Source of the DNA: Blastococcus sp. CT_GayMR16
GTDB lineage: Bacteria; Actinomycetota; Actinomycetes; Mycobacteriales; Geodermatophilaceae
Direction of reading: 5' to 3'
DNA: 64,000 bases
Assembly (NCBI RefSeq): GCF_004570875.1
Contig: NZ_SPQK01000013.1
Span: 62,001-126,000 of the forward strand
Part shown: in pieces, positions 52,217 through 60,549 of the stretch
How positions within the stretch are numbered: position 1 is the first letter of the stretch
How the letters are laid out: each line of letters opens with the position of its first letter
Program-made: the position numbers and the translations under genes
The notes under the pieces: model-generated
The model's input: only the letters and a program-made list of their open reading frames with translations
The model's database searches: none
Told to the model about the DNA's origin: nothing

Positions 52217-53070
52217 TGGTCACGAGGGTTCTCGACGAGGCACCGAGCCTGGGCACGCTCTACGCGAAGGCCGCCGTCACTGCCTTCGGCCGGGGCGGCG
52301 GCCTGCCCGAGGACCGTCTCGCCCGCAACGGCGTGACCGTCGATCCGGCGCACCTGGCCGCCTACGCGCGCGTCTGCCGGCTGCCGCTGAACGACGTCCT
52401 GCCGGCGACCTACCCGCACATGCTCACCTTCCCGCTGCAGATGGCGCTGATGAGCGACCGCTCGTTCCCGCTCGCGCTGCCCGGACTGGTGCACGTGCGG
52501 AACCGCATCGACGTCGTCCGCGCCATCGGTTCCGGCGAGCCGCTGGACCTCGAGGTGTGGGCCGAGAACTTCGCCCAGCACCGCAGCGGCGCCGCAGTCG
52601 ACCTGCGCGCGACCGCCTCGGTCGGGGGCGAGGAGGTGTGGCGCTCGACGTCGACCTACCTGGCCCGCGGCGCGAAGGCACCGGAGGGCGCCCCCGAGGC
52701 CCAGATCGAGGTGGCCGTCGGCGACCTGGAGCGGGTGGCCGCCACGTGGCGGATCCCGGACGACGCCGGCCGGCGCTACGCCAAGGTCTCCGGCGACGTG
52801 AACCCGATCCACCTGTCGGGGCTGACCGCGAAGGCGTTCGGGTTCAAGCGGGCCATCGCGCACGGCATGTGGGTGAAGGCCAGGGTGCTCGGGGCGCTGG
52901 CGGGACGGCTGCCGGACGAGCTCGCCCTCGACGTGAGCTTCCGCAAGCCGCTGCTCCTGCCGTCGACGGTCACGCTGTCCACGGCGCAGGCCGGTGGTGG
53001 GTGGGACGTCGCCGTCCGCAACGCCACAAGCGGAACCGAGCACGTCGTCGGGACGATCCGCCCGCTCTGA
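52216..53070 (+). CDS. htdX: MaoC-like (R)-enoyl-CoA hydratase, HtdX-like
   Basis: A 284-residue double-hotdog hydratase. The N-terminal hotdog is degenerate; the C-terminal one carries hydratase 2 motif YAKVSGDVNPIHLSG followed by FKRAIAHGMWVKARVLGAL. Mycobacterial HtdX (Rv0241c) sits beside FabG4 in the same way. ATG 52216 is translationally coupled to fabG4. Confidence 0.93.
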   Translation: MVTRVLDEAPSLGTLYAKAAVTAFGRGGGLPEDRLARNGVTVDPAHLAAYARVCRLPLNDVLPATYPHMLTFPLQMALMSDRSFPLALPGLVHVRNRIDVVRAIGSGEPLDLEVWAENFAQHRSGAAVDLRATASVGGEEVWRSTSTYLARGAKAPEGAPEAQIEVAVGDLERVAATWRIPDDAGRRYAKVSGDVNPIHLSGLTAKAFGFKRAIAHGMWVKARVLGALAGRLPDELALDVSFRKPLLLPSTVTLSTAQAGGGWDVAVRNATSGTEHVVGTIRPL

Positions 53071-53084
53071 TCAGGCCACTCTGA

Positions 53085-54284
53085 TCAGGCGGAGGCGCTG
53101 ACCAGGCGGTCTCGGCCGGCGGCGAGGCCGACGGCGACCTGCCCCAGGAGGACGACCAGCAGCAGCACCAGGCCGGCCGTCCAGCCGCCGGTGGCCTCGT
53201 GCAGCAGGCCGACGGCGAGCGGTCCGGTGGCCGCGATCAGGTAGCCCATGCTCTGCGCGCTGGCCGAGAGCCGCCCGGTCTGGGCGACGTCGCGGCTGCG
53301 CTGCAGGACCAGTGTCATCGACAGCGGGAAGGCCGCGCCGGTCCCGAGGCCGTACAGCAGCGCCCACAGCGCCGGCGCTGCCCCCGGCGCGACGAGCAGC
53401 CCGAGAATCGCGATCAGGGTGGGGACGGAGACCGCGATGGCCCAGCCGACCTGGTTCCCACGACGGGCGGCGAGCGGGGGCACGACCAGCGACGTGGGCG
53501 CCCCGAGGAACGCTGCCGCGGCGACCAGGCCACCGGCGGCGACGGGGGAGAAGCCGGCCTCCGACTCGAGGATGTCGGGCAGCCAGGTCAGCATCGCGTA
53601 GAAGGTCAGCGCCTGGAGGCCGAAGTAGAGGGTCACGGCCAGCGCCACCCGGTCGCGCAGGATCGCGGTTCGCGAGGCGGGGGCGGTGGCGGTCGGCACC
53701 GGCACCCCGCGGCGGGCCCGGGCGAGCACGGCGACGGCGGCCAGCGCGGCGAGCACCGGCACGATCCACAGGAGCAGTCCGGTGCGGGCACTGCCGCCCA
53801 GCGTCGCGAGCGGCTGGGCCAGTCCGGCGCCCGCGGCCGCGGACACCGCCATGGACGCCGTGGTCATGCCCACGACCACGGCGCTGCGCGTGCCGTACTC
53901 CGACCGGGCCGCTGCCGGGAGCAGGACGTTGACGATCGCGATGCCGCCGGTGAGCAGCACCGTGCCGGCGAAGAGCCCGACGGTGCCGCCCATGCGCAGC
54001 GCGATCCCGACGGCGAGCACCGCCGTGCCCGCGACGATCGCCCGGTGGACGCCGAGCCGCGCGGCCACAGCCGGTGCGAACGGCGAGATCAGGCCGAAGC
54101 AGACCAGCGGCAGCGCGGTGACGACGGCGAGCGCCCCGGTCGACATCGACAGCTCGTCGCCGAGCTCGTCGAGCACCGGCCCGACCGCCGAGAACGGCCC
54201 GCGCAGGCAGAGCGCGACGAGGACGAGGGCGGCGGCGGGAGCCAGAACCACCCAGCGGGGGCGGCGGCGGGTCGGCGCCGTCAC
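53085..54284 (-). CDS. MFS transporter, CynX/NimT-like
   Basis: A 399-residue, 12-helix MFS protein. LRGPFSAVGPVLDELGDELSMSTG in helix 1 and the following loop is typical of the CynX/NimT (cyanate/2-nitroimidazole) subfamily. Substrate unknown. GTG 54284 overlaps the IclR stop as GTGA, so the regulator and transporter are one transcript; the long frame upstream is the regulator read in another frame. Confidence 0.9.
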   Translation of the reverse strand: MTAPTRRRPRWVVLAPAAALVLVALCLRGPFSAVGPVLDELGDELSMSTGALAVVTALPLVCFGLISPFAPAVAARLGVHRAIVAGTAVLAVGIALRMGGTVGLFAGTVLLTGGIAIVNVLLPAAARSEYGTRSAVVVGMTTASMAVSAAAGAGLAQPLATLGGSARTGLLLWIVPVLAALAAVAVLARARRGVPVPTATAPASRTAILRDRVALAVTLYFGLQALTFYAMLTWLPDILESEAGFSPVAAGGLVAAAAFLGAPTSLVVPPLAARRGNQVGWAIAVSVPTLIAILGLLVAPGAAPALWALLYGLGTGAAFPLSMTLVLQRSRDVAQTGRLSASAQSMGYLIAATGPLAVGLLHEATGGWTAGLVLLLVVLLGQVAVGLAAGRDRLVSASA

Positions 54285-55096
54285 GTGCTGGGACGGCCGA
54301 GATCGCGGGAGATCTGCATCGCGGTCTCCAGCAGCGGCGGCACGAACTCCTCCTCGAGCTGACCGAGCGAGGTGCGGCTGGCGCTGACCGACAGGTTCAC
54401 CGCCGCCACCACCGAGCCCTCCCGGTTGCGGACCGGGGCGGCGGCCGAGCGCAGTCCCTCCTCCAGCTCCTGGTCCACCAGCGCGTACCCCTGTGCCCGG
54501 ACCCGGTCGAGGATCGCCGCCAGCTCGGACCGGTCTGTGACGGTGCTCGGTGTCAGCGGGAGCAGCTCCGCCCGGGCCAGGTAGTCGGCCAGTTCGGGCG
54601 CGGGCAGGTTGGCGAGCAGGACGCGGCCCATCGACGTCGCGTAGGCCGGGAACCGGGTGCCGACCGTGATCATCACGGTCATGATCCGCTTGGTGTGCAC
54701 GCGCGCCACGTAGACGACGTCGTCGCCGTCGAGCACCGAGATCGACGAGGACTCGTCGACCCGGCCGACCAACGCCTCCAGGTGCGGCTGGGCGACCTCC
54801 GGCAGCGTGATCCCCGACAGGTAGGAGTAGCCGAGCTCGAGCACGCGGGGCCGGAGCGAGAACTCCCGTCCCTCCACCCGGACGTAGCCGAGTTGCACGA
54901 GGGTGAGGAGGAACCGGCGGGCCGCCGCCCGGGTGAGCCCGGTGGCCCGCGCGACCTCGCTGAGCTGCAGGCGCGGGTGCTGGGCGTCGAAGGCCCGGAT
55001 GACGGCCAGCCCCCGGTCCAGGGACTGGACGAAGTTGGTGTCGCGCACGGGTGTTACGGACGGGGGGGCGTCCTCGCCCTCGGCTGCCAGATCCAT
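54281..55096 (-). CDS. IclR-family regulator (PcaR-like), first of two
   Basis: A 271-residue regulator: winged helix LQLSEVARATGLTRAAARRFLLTL, then an IclR effector domain with AYATSMGRVLLANLP and YALVDQELEEGLRSAAAPVRN. This resembles PcaR/PobR-type regulators of aromatic catabolism. ATG 55096 is preferred over the GTG nine bases upstream, because AGGAG is then 8 bases away. It faces the ABC importer operon across a region with a perfect dyad at 55200. Confidence 0.93.
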   Translation of the reverse strand: MDLAAEGEDAPPSVTPVRDTNFVQSLDRGLAVIRAFDAQHPRLQLSEVARATGLTRAAARRFLLTLVQLGYVRVEGREFSLRPRVLELGYSYLSGITLPEVAQPHLEALVGRVDESSSISVLDGDDVVYVARVHTKRIMTVMITVGTRFPAYATSMGRVLLANLPAPELADYLARAELLPLTPSTVTDRSELAAILDRVRAQGYALVDQELEEGLRSAAAPVRNREGSVVAAVNLSVSASRTSLGQLEEEFVPPLLETAMQISRDLGRPST

Positions 55097-55199
55097 GCGG
55101 CTCACTCCTCGTCCCGACGCGCCGGGGCGTCAGGCACAGTCTCGTCACGCGTGGTTGACGTGACGGCGCTCACCTGCGAGCGTTCACATCGCAAACACA

Positions 55200-55216
55200 C
55201 GTTCGCAAAGCGAACG
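55200..55216. promoter_or_regulatory. Dyad CGTTCGC-AAA-GCGAACG, probable IclR operator
   Basis: A perfect 7-3-7 dyad, 104 bp upstream of the first IclR gene and 40 bp upstream of the first plus-strand ribosome site. Related half-sites (GCGTTC, GCAAAC) occur from 55178 onward. The geometry equals that of the second IclR dyad (58739) but the sequence differs. Confidence 0.65.
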
Positions 55217-55227
55217 CGGGAACACAA

Positions 55228-55422
55228 GTGTCCGATAGCGATCAAAGGAGATCCGATGCGCCGGACGGTGCTGTGCTGACGGGCCCGAGCGCCCTGTCCG
55301 GCGCGTGGATGAGAGGGGACAATGCGGAGCTCGTCGTGCAGGTCGCGGCAGCATCCGAGCGCTTCTCCAACCACGAGGCGGTGATCGACGCGATGACGTC
55401 CTACCTGGCCGGTCAGCGATGA
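55228..55422 (+). CDS. Hypothetical small protein, coupled to the ABC permease gene (uncertain)
   Basis: A 64-residue frame from GTG 55228 to a TGA that overlaps the permease ATG (ATGA). It has no recognisable domain; the last 30 residues (AELVVQVAAASERFSNHEAV and DAMTSYLAGQ) look helical. It may instead start at ATG 55309, or be the remnant of a longer gene. A seven-codon ORF with a much better ribosome site is embedded in another frame (55256-55279). Confidence 0.4.
   Translation: MSDSDQRRSDAPDGAVLTGPSALSGAWMRGDNAELVVQVAAASERFSNHEAVIDAMTSYLAGQR
55256..55279 (+). CDS. Possible leader peptide MRRTVLC upstream of the ABC importer
   Basis: ATG CGC CGG ACG GTG CTG TGC TGA, a seven-residue ORF with an excellent AAAGGAG ribosome site (55244-55250) 5 bases upstream, better than that of any following gene in the operon. 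It ends in a Cys codon. Short Cys- or Arg-containing leader peptides are known to control sulfur-related genes in actinobacteria; whether this one regulates is inference. Confidence 0.4.
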   Translation: MRRTVLC

Positions 55423-56273
55423 CCGGCTCGCCCGCCGTGATGGCTCCCGCCGACGGCCCGGTCGCCGGCGCTGCCCCCGGGCCGCGCCCCCGGCGCCGTC
55501 GCGGAGTGCCGCAGTCGCTCCTGGGGCTGGCCGGCCTCGCCGCGCTCGTCGTCCTCGTGGAGATCCTGCCGCGGATCGGCGTCCTTCCGCGGGAGTACTT
55601 CCCGCCGTCCTCGGAGATCGGCAGGGCACTGGCCGACCTGGTGCAGACGTCGGAGTTCTGGACGTCGGTCGGCGACACCCTCCAGGGCTGGGCGCTCGGC
55701 CTGGCCATCGCCTCGGTTGCTGGTGTCGTGCTGGGCATCCTGATCGGCGGCTCGCGGTTCACGCGGGAGTTCACCGCCTCGACCATCGAGTTCCTCCGCC
55801 CCATCCCGTCGGTGGCGCTGATCCCGATCGCCGTCCTGCTCTTCGGCACCGACATCGAGAGCAAACTGCTGCTGGTCGTCTACGCCTCCTTCTGGCAGGT
55901 GCTCATCCAGGTGCTCTACGGCGTGCAGGACATCGATCCGGTCGCCCAGGACACCGCACGCGCCTATGGGCTCGGCCGCTGGGCGCGGGTCCGCTACCTC
56001 ACCTGGCCGACCGCGCTGCCCTACGTCATGACCGGCCTGCGACTGGCTGCTGCGGTGGCGCTGATCCTGGCGGTGACCGCGGAGCTGGTGATCGGCAATC
56101 CAGGCCTGGGCAAGCTCCTGGCCACCGCGCAGAGCAGCGGCGCCTACGCGACGACGTACGCGATCGTCGTGGTCACCGGCATCCTGGGGGTGCTGGTCAA
56201 CCTCGCCTTCCGTGCCGTCGAGCGCTGGTCGCTGTCCTGGCACCCGTCCCAGCGCGGGGAGCTGGTCGTATGA
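55419..56273 (+). CDS. ABC transporter permease (SsuC/TauC/NMT1-type), first
   Basis: A 284-residue permease with six helices and the EAA loop DTARAYGLGRWARVRYLTWPTALPYVMTGLRLA. It belongs to the nitrate/sulfonate/thiamine-precursor importer group. ATG 55419 overlaps the preceding small frame (ATGA) and its end overlaps the second permease (ATGA). Two different permeases imply a heterodimeric channel, as in ThiXY/RibXY-type systems. Confidence 0.92.
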   Translation: MTGSPAVMAPADGPVAGAAPGPRPRRRRGVPQSLLGLAGLAALVVLVEILPRIGVLPREYFPPSSEIGRALADLVQTSEFWTSVGDTLQGWALGLAIASVAGVVLGILIGGSRFTREFTASTIEFLRPIPSVALIPIAVLLFGTDIESKLLLVVYASFWQVLIQVLYGVQDIDPVAQDTARAYGLGRWARVRYLTWPTALPYVMTGLRLAAAVALILAVTAELVIGNPGLGKLLATAQSSGAYATTYAIVVVTGILGVLVNLAFRAVERWSLSWHPSQRGELVV

Positions 56274-57043
56274 GCATCGTGCGCCGTCTCGGCCTCACGT
56301 TCGGGCTGCCGATCATCCTGCTGGCCGCGTGGTGGTTCGCCAGCGCGAACAGCACCGACTTCTTCTTCCCGCCGCTGTCGGAGATCCTGACCGCGCTCAA
56401 GGACGAGTGGTTCGGGCCGCGCCTGCTCGCCGACGTCGTCCCGAGCGTGCTGCGTCTACTCGCCGGCTACGCCGTCGCCGTCGTGGTCGCGGTGACGCTC
56501 GGCGTGGTCATCGGCACGTCCCGCACCGTGCGCGCGACGCTGGAGCCGGTCCTGGAGTTCTTCCGGGCGATCCCGCCGCCGGTGCTCGTGCCGATCTTCC
56601 TGCTGCTGTTCGGCATCGGCGACGGCATGAAGATCATCGTCATCGCCTTCGGCTGCATGTGGCCGATCCTGCTCAACACCGTCGAGGGCGTGCGCGCCGT
56701 CGACAGCGTGCTCAGCGATACGGCCCGGACGTACCGCATCACCGGCACCGCCCGGCTGCGCACGCTCGTGCTCCCCGCCGCGAGCCCGCAGATCTACGCC
56801 GGCCTGCGCCAGGGTCTCTCCGTCGCGATCATCCTGATGGTCATCAGCGAGCTGTTCGCGGCCAGCAACGGGCTCGGCTTCGCCGTCGTCCAGGCTCAAC
56901 GCAGCTTCGCGATCGCCGAGACGTGGGCGGGCATGCTGATGCTCGGCCTGCTCGGGTTCCTGCTGGCGATGCTGTTCAAGCTCGTCGAGAACCGCCAGTT
57001 GGCCTGGTACCACGGCCTCCGTCGCGCCCAGCGCTCCTCCTGA
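56270..57043 (+). CDS. ABC transporter permease (SsuC/TauC/NMT1-type), second
   Basis: A 257-residue permease paralogous to its neighbour: PSVLRLLAGYAVAVVVAVTLG in the helix 2 region, and EAA loop DTARTYRITGTARLRTLVLPAASPQIYAGLRQGL. ATG 56270 overlaps the upstream stop by 4 bp. Confidence 0.92.
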   Translation: MSIVRRLGLTFGLPIILLAAWWFASANSTDFFFPPLSEILTALKDEWFGPRLLADVVPSVLRLLAGYAVAVVVAVTLGVVIGTSRTVRATLEPVLEFFRAIPPPVLVPIFLLLFGIGDGMKIIVIAFGCMWPILLNTVEGVRAVDSVLSDTARTYRITGTARLRTLVLPAASPQIYAGLRQGLSVAIILMVISELFAASNGLGFAVVQAQRSFAIAETWAGMLMLGLLGFLLAMLFKLVENRQLAWYHGLRRAQRSS

Positions 57044-57073
57044 CCTCCCGACCTCTGCGAAGGGTTCCACCTC

Positions 57074-57919
57074 ATGCTCGACGTCCGCGGCATCAAGAAG
57101 GTGTACGAGGGGAAGGGGCGCACGGTCGAGGCCGTCCGCGACCTGACCTTCACGGTCGACCAGGGCGAGATGGTCTGCATCGTGGGCCCGTCCGGGTCCG
57201 GCAAGACGACGCTGCTGAAGATCATGTCGGGGCTGCTGGATCCGACCGCCGGTGAGGTCCTCATCGAGGGCAAGAAGGTCGACGGCCCGCCGCCGGGCAT
57301 GGCCGTGGTCTTCCAGGAGTACGGCCGCAGCCTGTTCCCCTGGATGACCGTCCGGGAGAACGTCGAGCTGCCCCTGAAGCAGAAGAAGCTGCCGAACGCG
57401 CGGCGCAAGGAGCTCGTCGACGAGTCGTTGTCGGCCGTCGGCCTCGCCGAGGCGCACACCGCCTACCCGTGGCAGCTCTCCGGTGGCATGCAGCAGCGCG
57501 TGGCGATCGCCCGTGCGGTGGCCTACGAGCCGCAGGTGCTGCTGATGGACGAGCCGTTCGCCGCCGTCGACGCGCAGACCCGAGCCGACCTCGAGGACCT
57601 CATCCGCGACATCTGGCACCGCTTCCAGGTCACGACGCTGTTCGTCACGCACGACATCGACGAGGCCGTCTACCTCGGGCAGCGGGTGCTGATCCTCAGC
57701 TCGTCGCCGACCGTCGTCCGCCAGGACCTCGCGATCGACCTGCCCGACGAGCGCGACCAGCTCAACACGCGCTCCTCACCGCGGTTCGCCGAGCTCCGGG
57801 CGCAGGTCTACTCCCAGATCCACCGGCCCAAGGCCGACGCGGCCGAGCCGGTCGGGGCCGGTGCCACGGCAGTCGACGGCGGCGCGTCCGGCTACGGAGC
57901 CGCCCCCGACCTGCCCTGA
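57074..57919 (+). CDS. ABC transporter ATP-binding protein (SsuB/TauB-type)
   Basis: A 281-residue ATPase: Walker A GPSGSGKTTLLK (about 38-49), Q-loop FQEYGRSLFPW, signature LSGGMQQRVAIARA, Walker B VLLMDEPFAAVD and switch His THDIDEA. It powers the heterodimeric permease. The C-terminal 40 residues are Ala/Gly-rich. It ends 5 bases from the convergent second iclR gene. The matching binding lipoprotein is encoded separately at 60550. Confidence 0.95.
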   Translation: MLDVRGIKKVYEGKGRTVEAVRDLTFTVDQGEMVCIVGPSGSGKTTLLKIMSGLLDPTAGEVLIEGKKVDGPPPGMAVVFQEYGRSLFPWMTVRENVELPLKQKKLPNARRKELVDESLSAVGLAEAHTAYPWQLSGGMQQRVAIARAVAYEPQVLLMDEPFAAVDAQTRADLEDLIRDIWHRFQVTTLFVTHDIDEAVYLGQRVLILSSSPTVVRQDLAIDLPDERDQLNTRSSPRFAELRAQVYSQIHRPKADAAEPVGAGATAVDGGASGYGAAPDLP

Positions 57920-57924
57920 CTCGG

Positions 57925-58704
57925 TCAGGCCGTCGGGCCGGCCGTCGCGCCGAGCGCGCGGCCGATGCCGCGGGCGGTGGCCATCAGCGCCGGGACGACG
58001 GGAGCCACCCGCCCCTCCTCGTTCGGGATGATCACCGACAGCGCTGCGACGACCTGGTCGCCCGGCCCGTGGATGGGCACCGCGACCCCGCTGGCTTGCA
58101 CGTGCACCCAGCCGCGTACGGCCGCGAAGCCGCGGTAACGGGTCTCCGCCAGCTGCCGGCGCAGCTCGGCGGGGTCGGTGACCGTGTAGGGCGTCAGCTT
58201 CTCCAGCGGCGAGGCGAGGACCCGCTCCTGCACGTCGACCGGTGCGGCGGCCAGCAGGACCAGCCCCGAGGAGCAGGCGAAGGCCGGTAGCCGGCTGGCG
58301 GTGCGGGTGATGTTGACGACCTCGGCACCCCGGGCGGACTTCCGCTCCAGGTAGAGCACCTCGTCGCCCTCCAGGACGGCGAGCTGCGTGTGCTGCCTGA
58401 CCGCGGCGTGCAGGTCGTCCATGAACGGGATGGCCGCGTCGCGGAGGGAGACCGTCTCCGAGGAGCGGGACGCGAGCTCCCACATCCGGACGCCGACGCG
58501 CACCCGCCGGTCGCTGCCGCGCTCCAGCAGGCCGAGGTCGACCAGCTCCGCGACCAGCCGGTAGGTCGTGGGCACCGGGATGTCGGCCCGCCGCGCGACG
58601 GCGGCGACCGGCAGGCTGGGATGGTCCGCGTCGAACGCCTCGAGGATCCGCACGGCCCGCGCCAGCAGGTTCTCCCGCGCAGTTCCGTCGTCCACGCCGC
58701 CCAT
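57925..58704 (-). CDS. IclR-family regulator, second of two
   Basis: A 259-residue IclR regulator: winged helix LPVAAVARRADIPVPTTYRLVAELVDLGLLE, effector domain with LPAFACSSGLVLLAAAP and VHVQASGVAVPIHGPGDQVVAALSV. ATG 58704 has an AAGG site; an upstream GTG is less likely. A perfect dyad (58739-58755) lies 34 bp upstream and is repeated at 62493, so it probably regulates itself, the Baeyer-Villiger gene and the hydrolase/hydroxylase pair. Confidence 0.93.
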   Translation of the reverse strand: MGGVDDGTARENLLARAVRILEAFDADHPSLPVAAVARRADIPVPTTYRLVAELVDLGLLERGSDRRVRVGVRMWELASRSSETVSLRDAAIPFMDDLHAAVRQHTQLAVLEGDEVLYLERKSARGAEVVNITRTASRLPAFACSSGLVLLAAAPVDVQERVLASPLEKLTPYTVTDPAELRRQLAETRYRGFAAVRGWVHVQASGVAVPIHGPGDQVVAALSVIIPNEEGRVAPVVPALMATARGIGRALGATAGPTA

Positions 58705-58738
58705 CGTCGCGCCTTCCCTGACATGTGGCACGGGTCTT

Positions 58739-58755
58739 TTCTCACGAGGTGAGAA
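58739..58755. promoter_or_regulatory. IclR operator, copy 1: TTCTCAC-GAG-GTGAGAA
   Basis: A perfect 7-3-7 dyad in the divergent region between the second iclR gene and the Baeyer-Villiger monooxygenase gene. The 17-bp core recurs with one change at 62493-62509, and flanking bases (TCTT before, AAC after) are also shared. Confidence 0.8.
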
Positions 58756-58845
58756 CAGACGTGGTCCGCGTCACGTCGCGACCGCACAGTCGCACCCGAC
58801 CCAGCAGATCGTGCTGAGGACGCGCATGCGGTGGGAGGACGACGG

Positions 58846-60492
58846 ATGACCGATGGACAGCACGTGCAGACGCACCTGCTCGGGCGCGAGGACGGCGACG
58901 CACGAAGCATCGACGCGGTCGTCGTCGGGGCGGGCTTCGCGGGCGTCTACGCGCTGTACCGGCTCCGCAAGCTCGGCTTCACGGTGCAGGTGTTCGAGGC
59001 CGGCAGCGACATCGGGGGGACCTGGTTCCACAACCGCTACCCCGGCGCGCGCTGCGACATCGAGAGCCTGGACTACTCCTACTCGTTCGACGACGACCTC
59101 CAGCAGGAGTGGCACTGGACCGAGCGCTACGCCTCCCAGCCGGAGCTGTTGCGCTACATCAACCACGTCGCCGAGCGCCACGACCTGCGCCGGGACATCC
59201 GCACCGACAGCCGGGTGACCAGCGCGACGTGGGACGAGGACGCCGCACGATGGCTGGTCCGCACCGACGACGGCGACGCGGTGTCGGCCCGGTTCTGCGT
59301 ACTCGCGACCGGTGTCCTCTCGGTGGCTCAGGTGCCTCAGATCGACGGGCTGGACACCTTCCAGGGCGAGTGGTTCCACACCGGTGACTGGCCGAACGAG
59401 GGCGTCGACGTCAGCGGCAAGCGCGTGGCAGTCATCGGCACGGGTTCGTCGGGCACCCAGCTCATCCCGATCGTCGCCGAGCAGGCCGCGCACCTGACCG
59501 TCTTCCAGCGGACGCCGAACTTCTGCATGCCCGCCCAGAACCACGACATGATCGACGAGGTCGAGCGGGAGTGGAAGGCCGAGTACCCGCAGCGCCGTGC
59601 GTTCGCGCGGGAGTCCGGTTTCGGCCACAACCAGCTCTCCAACCCCAAGAAGGCCAAGGAGGTCTCCGCCGAGGAGCGCCGGGCGGAGTTCGAGCTGCGC
59701 TGGCAGCTGGGTGGGCTCTACATGATGCGGGCGTTCTCCGACATCCTCGTCGACCCGGTCGCCAACGAGGAGTGCGCCGAGTTCGTCCGCGGCAAGATCC
59801 GCGAGACCGTGCAGGACCCCGAGGTCGCCGAGAAGCTGAGTCCGCGGGGCTTCTACTTCGGCACCAAGCGGCTGTGCTCGGGCACCGGCTACTACGAGAC
59901 CTTCAACCGGGAGAACGTCACCCTGGTCGACGTCCGGACGGCGCCCATCGAGCGGATCACCCCCACCGGCCTGGCGACGACCGAGGCGGAGTACGACGTC
60001 GACGTCATCGTGTTCGCCACCGGCTTCGACGCGATGACCGGGTCGATGCTGAAGATCGACATCCAGGGCGCCGGTGGGGAGTTCCTCCGCGAGAAGTGGG
60101 CCCACGGGCCGCGCAGCTACCTGGGCGTCGCGCCGGCCGGCTTCCCGAACCTGTTCATCGTCGCCGGACCCGGCAGCCCGTCGGTGTTCAGCAACATGGT
60201 CAACAGCATCGAGCAGCACGTCGAGTGGATCGCGGCGCTGCTCGAGCAGGTGACCCTGCGCGGTCTCCAGCGGGTCGAGGCGACCCCCGAAGCCGAGCAG
60301 CAGTGGATCGAGCACGTCAACGAGGTCGCCGAACGGACGCTCTACCCCCGCTCGCCCAACTCCTGGTTCTTCGGCGCGAACACCCCCGGGAAGCCCCGGG
60401 TCTTCATGCCCTACGTCGGCGGTGTCGGTACCTACCGCCAGAAGGCCGACGACGTCGCGGCGAAGGACTACGAGGGCTTCGTCCTCCGCTGA
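58846..60492 (+). CDS. Baeyer-Villiger monooxygenase (cyclohexanone/aryl-ketone type)
   Basis: A 548-residue class B flavoprotein that inserts oxygen next to a ketone, giving an ester or lactone with FAD and NADPH. First Rossmann loop VVGAGFAGVYAL (about 30-41), NRYPGARCDIESLDYSYSF, BVMO fingerprint FQGEWFHTGDWP (the F-x-G-x3-H-x3-W pattern), second Rossmann loop VIGTGSSGTQLI and VFATGFDAMTG. The layout is that of type I CHMO/PAMO enzymes, full length. ATG 58846 has GGGAGGA 6 bases upstream. Confidence 0.95.
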   Translation: MTDGQHVQTHLLGREDGDARSIDAVVVGAGFAGVYALYRLRKLGFTVQVFEAGSDIGGTWFHNRYPGARCDIESLDYSYSFDDDLQQEWHWTERYASQPELLRYINHVAERHDLRRDIRTDSRVTSATWDEDAARWLVRTDDGDAVSARFCVLATGVLSVAQVPQIDGLDTFQGEWFHTGDWPNEGVDVSGKRVAVIGTGSSGTQLIPIVAEQAAHLTVFQRTPNFCMPAQNHDMIDEVEREWKAEYPQRRAFARESGFGHNQLSNPKKAKEVSAEERRAEFELRWQLGGLYMMRAFSDILVDPVANEECAEFVRGKIRETVQDPEVAEKLSPRGFYFGTKRLCSGTGYYETFNRENVTLVDVRTAPIERITPTGLATTEAEYDVDVIVFATGFDAMTGSMLKIDIQGAGGEFLREKWAHGPRSYLGVAPAGFPNLFIVAGPGSPSVFSNMVNSIEQHVEWIAALLEQVTLRGLQRVEATPEAEQQWIEHVNEVAERTLYPRSPNSWFFGANTPGKPRVFMPYVGGVGTYRQKADDVAAKDYEGFVLR

Positions 60493-60549
60493 CCCGCACC
60501 GCCCACCCCGCACGACCTGAGACCCACCCATGACAAGGAAGAGGAACCC

